A stretch of 35,199 nucleotides of DNA, taken from NCBI GenBank assembly GCA_019695295.1, contig JAIBAH010000040.1, positions 1 through 35,199 on the forward strand, given 5' to 3'. Of the stretch, positions 26,235 to 34,955 are shown piece after piece. The number at the start of each line of letters is the position of its first letter. Positions within the stretch are counted from its first letter, which is position 1. Both the position numbers and the translations under genes were made by a program. The stretch comes from Bacteroidia bacterium (GTDB taxonomy: Bacteria; Bacteroidota; Bacteroidia; J057). The notes under the pieces are model-generated. The model was not told the DNA's origin. It worked only from the letters and a program-made list of their open reading frames with translations, and made no database searches.

Positions 26235-27788
26235 ATGAAACGCTATTGGCTTTTTTTCTTTATCCTCCACCTTTGGGGAAGTATTCAGGCGCAGAATGCA
26301 GGAACGCTGGATATTACTTTTGCTCAGACGGGTATCACAACCATAGATTACAATAATCTGCAAAACAGCTTTTCGGCATCTGCGGTACAGCCTGATGGAA
26401 AAATAGTGGTAGTCGGGCAGGCCGATGGATACCCTTTTGTTGGAAGAATGCTTGCAAACGGAGCCTGGGATCCGGATTTTGGAACAGGCGGAATATGGAT
26501 AGACAATAGTCATCCGGAAAGCGGACTGAATGATGTGGCAATTGCTGCAAGCGGAAAAATATATGCAACCGGATTTGAAAAAGTAGGAGTCAATCATGCT
26601 TATGCTACGGTGATATGTCTTTTGCCGGACGGTACGCTGGAAACCAATTTTGGCGGAAATATGAATCCGGGCTTTGTGAAAAAAGATATGGGACTCGGAC
26701 AGGATTTTGGGAAAGCCATCTATATACAGCCGGACGGACTGATTCTGGTTGGTGGTGGTACTGCCTATACTTCTCCCACAACTGGAATTACTTCAGTGAG
26801 TAATTTTATCTTCAGAATTTATGAATACGGGACAGATGACATTAGTTTCGGGCCGGGTGGTACAGGATATGTAACGTTAACGGCAGGAAACTACGGTGGA
26901 TATGTGAATGATATTGATTTCCATAACGGGGTTATTGCTGTTTGTTTTTCGGCAGTTCCTTATTATCTGTATTATGACAGCAGTATCAGGGTCAGTCTGC
27001 TGGATTATAGCGACGGACTGGAAATCAATCATGCGATATGTAACTATTATGCCGGTAATGTTTCTACTTCTCAGGCTACATCCCGGGTAGCATTTGCGCC
27101 TGATGGCACACTTTGGGTAACTGCTTCCTATATGATTACAAGTAACAGCCTTTCAGAAATAGATTTATTCAAAGTGAATACCAATATCTTTTCCGGCACT
27201 TTTAATATTGTAGCCTACACCTATTATATTCATCATGTAACCGGGCTGATTGCAACAAGCGACAATGTATATATTGCCGGGATTCAGACAGGAGGCGGAA
27301 AATCCTATGTCCTGAACTTCAAATCTGACAATCAGATTAACCTGAATTTTGCCAGTAACGGTGTTTTTGAGACAGACGGAGTCTATAATGCAAGCATCCG
27401 TGATATGAAGCTTAGCCCTGACGGAAAACTGATTTGTACCGGAATTTCTCCTTCCATTTTTCACGTAAATACTCAGTCTGTTCATGATGATGGGTTTATG
27501 ATGGTCTTATATGCCCAAAGTGCAGTTGCGATACATCATCCGGAGAAAGAATTGAATTTTTCTGTGTATCCCAATCCCTCAAAGGGGAAATTTACAGCAA
27601 GATGGGAAGAAACAGGCGGGCAGGTCCAACTCTCTGTTTTGGATATAAGCGGGAAAGAAATATTCAGCATTTATCCGGAAAAAACAGCAACGGAATATTC
27701 TCCTGAAACAGAAATGACACAAGGGATTTATTTTATCCGCATTACTTCCCCTGAACGGAATTCAGTACAAAAACTCGTTGTGAACTAA
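26235..27788 (+). CDS. Secreted delta-60 repeat protein with T9SS sorting domain
   Basis: 517 residues: signal peptide 1-20 (GSIQAQ), then repeated units of the delta-60 type (pattern G-x-LD-x-TF-x-x-x-G ... QPDGKIVVVG, seen at about residues 23-60 and then more diverged, for example QPDGLILVGG, APDGTLWV, SPDGKLICTG). These repeats are predicted to form a beta-propeller-like or solenoid structure with no known enzyme activity. The C-terminal 75 residues are a T9SS sorting domain (YPNPSKGKF, GIYFIRI, QKLVVN). It should be exposed on the surface or released. It sits between a lipoprotein gene and a beta-helix gene with spacings of 22 and 30 bases. Confidence 0.85.
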   Translation: MKRYWLFFFILHLWGSIQAQNAGTLDITFAQTGITTIDYNNLQNSFSASAVQPDGKIVVVGQADGYPFVGRMLANGAWDPDFGTGGIWIDNSHPESGLNDVAIAASGKIYATGFEKVGVNHAYATVICLLPDGTLETNFGGNMNPGFVKKDMGLGQDFGKAIYIQPDGLILVGGGTAYTSPTTGITSVSNFIFRIYEYGTDDISFGPGGTGYVTLTAGNYGGYVNDIDFHNGVIAVCFSAVPYYLYYDSSIRVSLLDYSDGLEINHAICNYYAGNVSTSQATSRVAFAPDGTLWVTASYMITSNSLSEIDLFKVNTNIFSGTFNIVAYTYYIHHVTGLIATSDNVYIAGIQTGGGKSYVLNFKSDNQINLNFASNGVFETDGVYNASIRDMKLSPDGKLICTGISPSIFHVNTQSVHDDGFMMVLYAQSAVAIHHPEKELNFSVYPNPSKGKFTARWEETGGQVQLSVLDISGKEIFSIYPEKTATEYSPETEMTQGIYFIRITSPERNSVQKLVVN

Positions 27789-27818
27789 ATTCTTTTTAAA
27801 ATTTAAACAAAAAATATC

Positions 27819-29498
27819 ATGAAATCAACTTCTTTTTTACTGTTGCTCTGGATGACAGTCATGCATCTGAATGCAACCACATGGACCGTAGCCACGAACG
27901 GAAATGACAATAATGCCGGTACGGTTTCTTCGCCCTTTAAAACGATTCCTTATGCAATTGATATGGCTCAACCCGGAGATATCATTGAATTAAGAGGGGG
28001 AAATTACCCGTCCGCGGAAATACGGATACCCAAAAGTAATCTTACAATCCGCTCTTATGCCAGTGAATGGGCGGTAATTACAGCGCCTGTAAACGATGAA
28101 AATATAGCAGCAACTTTCTGGTACAATGAACCGGACGTTTCCGGTGGGGTTCTGGAAAATATAGAAATCATCGGGGGATATTATTATGGAATTATGCTTG
28201 AAACAAACTGGGAATGGGGCGTTCCCGACAATCAGAGGCATGGAGCCAGTAATATCACAATCCGCGGGTGCAAAATTCATCATACAGGCAGAGATTGCAT
28301 CAAAATAAAGCCCGGATGTGCCAATATTCATATTATTTCCTGTGAAATATACAATTCAGGTGCCGGTCCCGGTGCTCAGGTAGATTTCAATGCGGAGGGA
28401 ATTGATAATGTAAATGGTTCCGGAATGGTGGTCAAAAACTGTTATTTTCACAATACCGCAACTTCCGGAGTATATGCCAAAGGAGGGGCTTCCAATTGTC
28501 TGATTGAGGAGAACCTTCTCATTGACCTGGGCGAGCATGGAATTCTTCTGGGATTCTATACCGACGCTGAATATTTTGATACCAATACCAATCCCGATTA
28601 TTATGAGTGCCTCAATAGCGTAGCACGAAACAACATCGTCATCAATACCGGCGGGTCAGGTATCGGGTTTTTCGCCGCAAAAGACTGTAAAGCATACAAT
28701 AATACTGTAATAACTCCTTCTACCCTCTATCATTCGCCCCTGTATTTTTCCAAAGGAGATATTTGGCTGAGCAATACTCAGACGGCAACACCCCCGTGTG
28801 TAAACCTGACCGTCGAAAATAATATTTTTAAAGACTCAGGCCCCAGCGACGGAGGAGAAGAGTTTACGGTAAGGGTCAGAGAAGGTGCCCTGACAGGAAA
28901 TAATACCATAAACCACAATATTTATCAAAGTACTATGGGCACCGCAGTCTTCGATGATAATATTACATGGCCTTATATGACGCTTACGGAATGGCAGAAT
29001 ACCATGGGACTTGACGCTCAGAGTATGGAAGTAAACCCTATGCTGAATGCACAGTATCATTTGCAGTCCGGAAGCCCGGCGATTAATGCAGGAGCATCTG
29101 TTTCCGGACTTTCGAGAGATTATGATGGAAATACCCGTTCCGGAATGCCTGATATCGGAGCAGATGAGTACAATGCAGGAGCTGCTTTGTCTGTTCCTCC
29201 CGGCTCAGGAGTGATTGGTACCGGTGCCATTCCTGTAACTACTGCATTACCCAAAATTTCAGAAAACCGATACGGATTTTCAATCCTGAATAATCCCTCT
29301 GCAAACGGCATTTTTTATTTTACTTTTCGGGTTCTTCCTTCTGATGTGTATCCTGTTACTGTTATGGATATTCAGGGAAAAACTATAAGGGAAATCAATC
29401 TTTACGGTCAGAATGGAATGATAGACTTATCCGCAGAAGTACAGGGCACGTATTTTCTTCGGACACAGGAAGGCAAAAGCTTTACCCTTATTCGCTGA
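27819..29498 (+). CDS. Secreted right-handed parallel beta-helix protein with T9SS sorting domain
   Basis: 559 residues with signal peptide (1-20). The start of the mature part (WTVATNGNDNNAGTVSSPF) is typical of pectate-lyase-like solenoids, followed by coils with repeats such as NITIRGCKIHHTG and NIHIISCEIYNSG. At about 425-450 the segment SPAINAGAS...DIGADEY is the choice-of-anchor Q type end seen on such proteins. The last 75 residues look like a T9SS sorting domain, although the YPNP motif is replaced (NNPSANGIF). Parallel beta-helix proteins include polysaccharide lyases and adhesins; I see no decisive catalytic residues, so lyase activity is only possible. It is the third gene of the operon and is followed by a strong terminator. 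Confidence 0.82.
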   Translation: MKSTSFLLLLWMTVMHLNATTWTVATNGNDNNAGTVSSPFKTIPYAIDMAQPGDIIELRGGNYPSAEIRIPKSNLTIRSYASEWAVITAPVNDENIAATFWYNEPDVSGGVLENIEIIGGYYYGIMLETNWEWGVPDNQRHGASNITIRGCKIHHTGRDCIKIKPGCANIHIISCEIYNSGAGPGAQVDFNAEGIDNVNGSGMVVKNCYFHNTATSGVYAKGGASNCLIEENLLIDLGEHGILLGFYTDAEYFDTNTNPDYYECLNSVARNNIVINTGGSGIGFFAAKDCKAYNNTVITPSTLYHSPLYFSKGDIWLSNTQTATPPCVNLTVENNIFKDSGPSDGGEEFTVRVREGALTGNNTINHNIYQSTMGTAVFDDNITWPYMTLTEWQNTMGLDAQSMEVNPMLNAQYHLQSGSPAINAGASVSGLSRDYDGNTRSGMPDIGADEYNAGAALSVPPGSGVIGTGAIPVTTALPKISENRYGFSILNNPSANGIFYFTFRVLPSDVYPVTVMDIQGKTIREINLYGQNGMIDLSAEVQGTYFLRTQEGKSFTLIR

Positions 29499-29520
29499 TT
29501 CAAAAACGAAAGATAAAAGT

Positions 29521-29573
29521 ATCTCCCTGAATTACAGAAGACTTTAATGTTCTGTAATTCAGGGAGATTTATT
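29521..29573 (+). terminator. Terminator of the lipoprotein/delta-60/beta-helix operon
   Basis: A perfect 19-bp inverted repeat (29521-29539 and 29550-29568) with a 10-base loop, followed by a short T-rich stretch. It lies 22 bases past the beta-helix stop codon. Confidence 0.8.
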
Positions 29574-29585
29574 TTGTGCTTATTA

Positions 29586-29680
29586 GGACTTACGCAATTT
29601 ACTGTTTTTGGGCATTTTGACTACGCTCAATGACCCCAAAACAGTAAATTACCGATAAAAAAGACCTTTTTGCGTAAGGC
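29586..29680. repeat. Palindromic REP/MITE-like element
   Basis: Nested inverted repeats: outer arms CTTACGCAA (29589-29597) and TTGCGTAAG (29670-29678); inner arms at 29596-29612 and 29634-29650 (17 bases with one bulge). The loop contains GACTACGCTCAATGACC, a wording I recognise from small intergenic repeats scattered in many Bacteroidota and cyanobacterial genomes. It codes for nothing and may be a nonautonomous mobile repeat or a REP element. Confidence 0.6.
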
Positions 29681-29702
29681 TTACTTACAAGAAAAAACAG
29701 GC

Positions 29703-30545
29703 TTACTCCTCTTCCAGAAAACGGTAAACCTCATGAATAACAGTTTCACTATTGAGGGAATGCCCTAATCCTTTGGTGGTAATCAGTCGTGCCCCCTCCC
29801 AGTTTCTGACAATATTGACACTGTCAGTATAAGGAGCAACAGCGTCATCCTCATCATGTATCACCAATCCGGGAATTGTCAGTTTTTTTACAAAAGCCTG
29901 AAGCGAAAAATCTGACACACGAAATTTATAATTTCGCTCGAAAATCTGCTCCAATCCATTGGAAACATGTTTCTTTAACCCCAAAATATCATAAAACCTG
30001 CCAAATATCTGGGGTAGTTCCGACGGCGCTGCCAGAATAGCCAGTTTTTTTACGGAAACAGTGCCAATCTGAGTAAGTAAATAAACAGCACTTACACCCC
30101 CTACCGAATGCCCCACAATCATATCGGGTTTGTAATGATGGCAAACTACTTCCATCCAGTGAGCATACAGAATCGCATTAAAAAAATCGCTCCCCGACTG
30201 ACCGTGAGCGGGAGCATCCATCGCAATAATCCGGCATTTTTTTCTTCTGAATTTTTTAATGAAATTGCGCCATCTTGCCGAATTGCTCTCCCATCCATGT
30301 ACAAATAAAACAGTAGGCCCTTCGCCTTCCCATAAATAGGATTGAATTTCAGCCCCTTCACAGAATAGCTTTTTTTGAATGCTGCCTTCCAGAAAAGGGA
30401 GATCTTTTTCTTTGATTTTCCCCTTGCGGGGAGTGGAAAATATCTGAACGGCTTTGCCGGCAGCCCACTCAGGGAATAAAATCCCTCCCGTATTCAGGGA
30501 AAATCCAATCATTCTGGGGATATAGGATTGCAGTTTTTGTTTCAT
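29703..30545 (-). CDS. Alpha/beta-hydrolase
   Basis: A 280-residue cytoplasmic hydrolase without signal peptide. The oxyanion/early motif VHGWE, nucleophile Ser147 in VGHSVGG, acid Asp234 in HDEDDAVAP, and His262 in KGLGHS complete the triad. The substrate is unknown; esterases, lipases and C-C hydrolases share this fold. A TTG four codons upstream (30557) is in frame; the ATG at 30545 is chosen. No neighbour gives a functional clue: the flanks are the palindromic repeat and a secreted deiminase gene. Confidence 0.85.
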   Translation of the reverse strand: MKQKLQSYIPRMIGFSLNTGGILFPEWAAGKAVQIFSTPRKGKIKEKDLPFLEGSIQKKLFCEGAEIQSYLWEGEGPTVLFVHGWESNSARWRNFIKKFRRKKCRIIAMDAPAHGQSGSDFFNAILYAHWMEVVCHHYKPDMIVGHSVGGVSAVYLLTQIGTVSVKKLAILAAPSELPQIFGRFYDILGLKKHVSNGLEQIFERNYKFRVSDFSLQAFVKKLTIPGLVIHDEDDAVAPYTDSVNIVRNWEGARLITTKGLGHSLNSETVIHEVYRFLEEE

Positions 30546-30816
30546 CTTTTGAGTCAAACGATTATTCTCCCCGGTTTTTTACCCCAATAGCAAAACGGGA
30601 AAGGATGCCAAAACCGGATTTATGAAGGAAACCCACAGAATCAGTGTATTGTTTATCGCTTTTACTCTCCTCTTACACAAACCCATAAAGAATTATCCCC
30701 GGTTTTAGAGGTTGAAAAAACATGCCCGTACTTCTCAAAGGGAAAACCCGAAATAAAACAACGAATCATCGTAAAAAAAGCGGGCCCGGTTGTAATGAAT
30801 GCCACAAATCCACCCT
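30546..30816. other. Intergenic region, no feature called
   Basis: About 270 bases between the hydrolase and deiminase genes. I found no gene, clear promoter box or convincing terminator. Confidence 0.4.
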
Positions 30817-32580
30817 TTATTCATGCATAATCATTACCTTTTGGGTAACTGCTTTATCATTTGTCTGCAATGAAAGGAAATAGATTCCGGATGGAAATTC
30901 TGCCGCATTAAAGAAAAACCGCTGATTACCGGAAGGAAACTTACCCTCGAAAAGAGTCAGTACTTTTTGTCCTACAAGATTGAATAACTCCAATTTTCCT
31001 TCTGTAGCATTGGAAAACGATACAGGAACAGCCGTCATGGCAGTTGCCGGATTGGGGTAAACAGGATGCATTTTCCCTTCTGTCAAAATATCCATTGCAC
31101 TTAACGTTTTTACCTCAAAGTCATAAAATCCGGTGGGTGCGGTAATCGGACGTACCTGAGACTTTCCGCTATTGGCATTTGCCGAGATAAAATATTCAAT
31201 CTTGCTGCCCGAGGGCTGAGCCGGAATATCTCCCACCCATTCAGTACCGCCGAAAACCTGAGTCATAGGTGCCGCCTGAAAATTCGGTGAAGGCTGTACC
31301 CGGTACATTACCGTTGCGTTGGCTATACCGCTCTGATGTTGAATCGAAGCCACTACCTGATATGGATTGGTGGTATTATAAGTATCTTCCAGTGACTGAT
31401 GGGTAATCAGCAAAGGCTCCGAAACCCCCAGAGAATGGGTAATACAATGAAGTGCGCCACTTTGCTGAATGATGTCATTGCAGTAGATTCCGGCAATCTG
31501 ATATCCGGGCAAAGTCTCCTGCAAAATCCGGATTGCCGTTGTATCATATTTCTCTTCGTATATAGGCAGCAGAATTTTTTTGTTCACAAAGGTGAAGTTT
31601 GCATAAGTACGGTAGTCCCCTCCATTATTGGGGTACGCATTTCCGGCATCCGGAGGCATCGGAATTCGTACTACTTTATAGGGAGTTCCGAAAGGAGAGT
31701 TAAAATTACTCATCACATACTGAAGATTCGTATTGATTTGGGGGCCGTCCGCAATGCCTGTGGGGTATTCCCCTACGAGCAGGGTTTGTTCATCCGTTAG
31801 TTTCATGTGCATATCTATATGATGAATCCCGTCATAGGGCAAAACATCCATTTTAATATATCTGCCGTAGTCAATTCCCATAAATTCATGCATGATAGTA
31901 TCTATCTGAGCAGCGGTTTTAGGACTAAGGCTGTAACCGGAACCCATATTTTCATTCAGCACTAATTTGGAGGAAAAAGCCGTTCCCATGCCATCAGACA
32001 TGAAGTTTCCGCCGGTATGCACGAGGTCGTAAGGCAATTGAGTCGTTGCATAATGAGGAATACCAAAATCCGTAGCAATCGCCTCCGGTATTACATCATC
32101 CAAAGGGCGGGGCCGGTTGTAGATCCAGTCCACAAACAGGAGGTCTTCCACCTGATTTTTATAAATTGTATTACCGCCATAATCCCGCATCCAGATTGTA
32201 TTGGAGTTTTTTTGAAGAAACTTTACATTGGTAAGGGGAATATTGTTCGTAGTCAGGTTTGATTTTACGGCGCTTGAGTCGGAGCAAATAATTACAACGA
32301 GACACTCAGTCTGTGCTTCCTTGACGATTTGCCTCAAAATACCGGGAAAAGTTCGCCATGTAATAAACAAAGCCTGAATCTCTTCCCATTCAGCCATCGT
32401 TCTCACGGGAAATCCCGGAGGCACAGTGATTGCGTCAGTAGCATAAGCCCTTGAGGAGGCATAGGCAGGGATTGCACTCTTTTCCTCAGGAGTAGTCCAT
32501 TTTGGCAGGTCGCTTTGAATCTGAGCGAAAAGAGGGAGTAAGGTAAAAAGGAGAATTCCGCTACACAATATTTTTCTCAT
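30817..32580 (-). CDS. Secreted agmatine/peptidylarginine deiminase-family protein with T9SS sorting domain
   Basis: A 587-residue exported protein (signal peptide 1-20) with a guanidino-group-modifying domain of the Porphyromonas-type peptidylarginine deiminase (PAD_porph) family, about residues 55-395. Conserved active-site landmarks are present: Trp130 and Asp133 in WMRDYGG, TGGNFM (189-194), His254/Asp256 in HHIDMHM and the nucleophile Cys379 in GALHCITHSLG. An extra beta domain (about 400-495) and a T9SS sorting domain (YPNPATAM, GIYFLSLQ) follow, as in the secreted PPAD of Porphyromonas gingivalis. Such enzymes turn arginine side chains or agmatine into citrulline or carbamoylputrescine plus ammonia. 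Whether proteins or small molecules are the substrate cannot be told from sequence. It is divergent from the GDPD gene. Confidence 0.88.
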   Translation of the reverse strand: MRKILCSGILLFTLLPLFAQIQSDLPKWTTPEEKSAIPAYASSRAYATDAITVPPGFPVRTMAEWEEIQALFITWRTFPGILRQIVKEAQTECLVVIICSDSSAVKSNLTTNNIPLTNVKFLQKNSNTIWMRDYGGNTIYKNQVEDLLFVDWIYNRPRPLDDVIPEAIATDFGIPHYATTQLPYDLVHTGGNFMSDGMGTAFSSKLVLNENMGSGYSLSPKTAAQIDTIMHEFMGIDYGRYIKMDVLPYDGIHHIDMHMKLTDEQTLLVGEYPTGIADGPQINTNLQYVMSNFNSPFGTPYKVVRIPMPPDAGNAYPNNGGDYRTYANFTFVNKKILLPIYEEKYDTTAIRILQETLPGYQIAGIYCNDIIQQSGALHCITHSLGVSEPLLITHQSLEDTYNTTNPYQVVASIQHQSGIANATVMYRVQPSPNFQAAPMTQVFGGTEWVGDIPAQPSGSKIEYFISANANSGKSQVRPITAPTGFYDFEVKTLSAMDILTEGKMHPVYPNPATAMTAVPVSFSNATEGKLELFNLVGQKVLTLFEGKFPSGNQRFFFNAAEFPSGIYFLSLQTNDKAVTQKVMIMHE

Positions 32581-32639
32581 AAGTCAAGATTAAAAAAATT
32601 ATGCGGGTAAAATTACGAAAAAAAATCCTGAAAAAACCG

Positions 32640-32647
32640 TATCTTTG
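32640..32647 (+). promoter_or_regulatory. -7 box for the GDPD gene
   Basis: TATCTTTG matches TAnnTTTG exactly and lies 19 bases before the ATG, implying a very short leader. No TTTG at -33 was found. Confidence 0.55.
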
Positions 32648-32666
32648 TATTTCGATTCCTTAAAAA

Positions 32667-33467
32667 ATGAGTAAATATTTTTTTCTGACATTAATTTTAT
32701 TCCTGAATATGAGTTTTTCCAATCTGTCAGCACAGAACAGGAAGATTACTGTGACCGGCCACCGGGGTGCAGCTTCCTATGCCCCTGAAAACACTTTGTC
32801 CGGAATAAGCAAAGCGCTGCAGCTCAAACCGGACCGTATTGAGATTGATGTACAGCAGACGCAGGACGGAATCGTGGTTTTAATGCATGACATTACCCTG
32901 AGCCGTACCACAAACGGAAAAGGAAAGGTTAAAAATTTTACCTTTGAGGAAGTCAGAAAACTCGACGCTGCCTCAAAATTTACCCCGGAAGGAGCGTTTG
33001 TAGGAATCCCATTGCCTTTTGAACCGGTTCCTTCACTCGAAGAGGCAATTCAGCTGATCAATGGTCAGACTCAGTTTATCATTGAAATAAAAAAAGGAAA
33101 TGAATATTATCCCGGGATTGTAAATAATATTGTCTCCCTGATTCAGAAATACAACGCTCATTCCTGGTGTATCATTCATTCTTTTGAGGATAGTGTACTG
33201 AAGGCTGTACATGAAGCAGATGACAGAGTCGTTTTACATAGTGTCACTGCAATGAGAAGAAGCCGGCAACTTCGTCAGATGCCCTATATTTCTGAAGTTT
33301 CGGTTTATTACAAATTTGCTACTCAAAAATGGATAGATAAAATTCATAAAATGGGAAAAAAGGTAAATGTATGGACTGTAAATAATGAGGAAGATATTCA
33401 AAAAATGATAAATATAGGAGTGGATGGCATTATTTCAAACAATCCGGACAGGGTAATTCAAAGATAA
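32667..33467 (+). CDS. Exported glycerophosphodiester phosphodiesterase
   Basis: A 266-residue protein with signal peptide 1-22 (NLSAQ). It is a GDPD-family TIM barrel: GHRGA (His32, Arg33), PENT (40-43), EIDVQQTQDG (Glu59, Asp61) and MHD with His74, followed by the IEIK strand (near 145) and NVWTVNN near the end. It hydrolyses glycerophosphodiesters to glycerol 3-phosphate and an alcohol, probably in the periplasm, for phosphate or carbon recovery from lipids. The gene stands alone on the plus strand, divergent from the deiminase gene. Confidence 0.93.
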   Translation: MSKYFFLTLILFLNMSFSNLSAQNRKITVTGHRGAASYAPENTLSGISKALQLKPDRIEIDVQQTQDGIVVLMHDITLSRTTNGKGKVKNFTFEEVRKLDAASKFTPEGAFVGIPLPFEPVPSLEEAIQLINGQTQFIIEIKKGNEYYPGIVNNIVSLIQKYNAHSWCIIHSFEDSVLKAVHEADDRVVLHSVTAMRRSRQLRQMPYISEVSVYYKFATQKWIDKIHKMGKKVNVWTVNNEEDIQKMINIGVDGIISNNPDRVIQR

Positions 33468-33614
33468 TTCCCTGTTTTTATCTGGTCTGATTTACCGGAA
33501 AAGAGAACAAAATCCACTTTTTTACGTATAATAAGGGGTTTTTGAAGGCTAAAATTCTTTTTGTTGAGTTACCAAATATCTGTTTTTTTCCAGAGATATT
33601 TAAAAAATGTGTTT

Positions 33615-33622
33615 TACCTTTG
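33615..33622 (+). promoter_or_regulatory. -7 box for the DUF3127 gene
   Basis: TACCTTTG, an exact TAnnTTTG match, 74 bases before the start codon at 33697. No clear -33 TTTG. Confidence 0.55.
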
Positions 33623-33696
33623 TACCATCATTATCAGGAATACGAAAAAAGGACGCCTGATGTAAGTTTAGTAACAGTTTAATATTATATAAATCA

Positions 33697-34080
33697 ATGG
33701 AAGTTACCGGAAAATTACACGCAAAGTTTGACACTCAGGATGTAAGTGCGAGCTTTAAAAAACGCGAATTCGTGTTGGAAATTGTTGAAAATCCTCAGTA
33801 TCCTCAATTTGTGACCTTTCAGTTAGTTCAGGATAAATGCGGGCTGATTGACGCTTTTGCTTTGGGGGGAGAAGTCGTTGTGTCCTTTAATTTAAGAGGA
33901 CGTGCATGGAACAGCCCTCAGGGCGAAACCAAGTATTTTAATACCCTCGAAGCATGGAGAATCGCTCCGGCAAACGTAGCAGCTGGCTCTAATCAGCCGG
34001 TGGTGAATGCGCCAAGTGTTCCCCCTGTAGAAGGAATGGACATTACTCAACTGAATGACAGTGACGACCTGCCGTTCTGA
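33697..34080 (+). CDS. DUF3127 (SSB-like OB-fold) protein
   Basis: 127 residues. The N-terminal 90 residues (MEVTGKLHAKFDTQDV, KREFVLEI, VVVSFNLRGR) are a DUF3127 domain, a small OB-fold-like domain found in Bacteroidota. After a short Pro/Asn/Val linker the protein ends DSDDLPF, closely like the acidic tip of single-stranded DNA-binding protein (DDDIPF) that recruits repair and replication enzymes. This suggests, but does not prove, single-stranded DNA binding with a protein-docking tail. It has its own promoter box and terminator, so it is probably monocistronic. Confidence 0.88.
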   Translation: MEVTGKLHAKFDTQDVSASFKKREFVLEIVENPQYPQFVTFQLVQDKCGLIDAFALGGEVVVSFNLRGRAWNSPQGETKYFNTLEAWRIAPANVAAGSNQPVVNAPSVPPVEGMDITQLNDSDDLPF

Positions 34081-34104
34081 TAATCATTTTCAAAACAAGA
34101 AACC

Positions 34105-34137
34105 AAAAGGGAGTGCCGGAAAAAGCATTCCCTTTTT
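34105..34137 (+). terminator. Terminator of the DUF3127 gene
   Basis: Arms 34105-34116 and 34125-34136 pair with one G-U wobble on the plus strand around an 8-base loop, within a T-rich end. Confidence 0.75.
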
Positions 34138-34257
34138 CATTTTCGCAAACTCAATAAAATCAACAATGCAGAATTCCGCTACGATAAAGAAAATTTCCTT
34201 TCTTTTTAATGAATAAGTAATAAAAAATGCTGAAATTTGTACCGTTAATTCAATTTT

Positions 34258-34905
34258 ATGAAGAAAGAAAAAATCGCAATTATTGATTTAGGAACGAATA
34301 CCTTTCATCTTTTACTTGCAGAAATAGATGAAAGAGAGCATTATTTAGTCAGCGGGAAATATAAAGAACCGGTTCAGCTGGGGGAGGGTGGAATCAACTC
34401 CGGTAAAATTGCCGGCGAGCCATTCAGGAGAGGGATTAAAGCACTCAAGCTATTCAGAACTATTATCAATACTGCCGGCGCAACCAAAATTTTTGCGTAT
34501 GCTACCAGTGCTATCAGGAGTGCGGGTAACGGAGCCGATTTTATCAAAGCAGCCAAAGAGGAGGCGGATATTCAGATTAAAACGATTAATGGAAATGAAG
34601 AAGCAGCACTCATTTATGAAGGAATAAAAAATGGCGTACAACTCCCTTTTAGCGAAAGTATTTTGCTGATGGATATCGGAGGAGGAAGCGTGGAATTTAT
34701 TGTTTCGCATGAAGGAAGGGCCGAATTGCTCCGGAGTGTAAATATCGGTGGCGCAAGGTTGCTGGATAAAATCAAGCCTTCCAATCCCATAAAACCCAAA
34801 GAAATAGCAGAACTTTATAAATTGTTTGACAAGGAACTTTCGGGTTTAATAAAAGAACTTAAGGAGTTTAATCTCAGAAACCGTTTTAAAAGCCTAAAAA
34901 GTTAA
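34258..34905 (+). pseudogene. Ppx/GppA phosphatase, truncated by an insertion element
   Basis: Begins as a normal exopolyphosphatase/guanosine pentaphosphate phosphatase: IIDLGTNTFHLLL (residues 8-20, phosphate-binding loop), YATSAIRSAGNG (about 81-92), NGNEEA near 122 and LLMDIGGGSVEF (146-157). These enzymes release phosphate from polyphosphate or convert pppGpp to ppGpp. Family members are around 300 residues, but here the frame stops after 215. Family-like sequence seems to end near residue 207; the last codons (RFKSLKS) look like the edge of the IS element whose transposase begins at 34956. The missing part includes the end of the second ASKHA subdomain, so the protein is probably inactive. 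Confidence 0.8.
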
Positions 34906-34923
34906 AAAAGCGTTCAAAAATTG

Positions 34924-34931
34924 TAAATTTG
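34924..34931 (+). promoter_or_regulatory. -7 box of the IS transposase
   Basis: TAAATTTG fits TAnnTTTG and lies 24 bases before the ATG at 34956, within the left end of the element. Confidence 0.5.
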
Positions 34932-34955
34932 AGTTGTCAAACGGATTCACAATAA

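Noticed and set aside
30775-30800. CGGGCCCG palindrome next to a run of A as a terminator of the deiminase gene
   Set aside because: The palindrome leaves no room for a loop with a stable stem.
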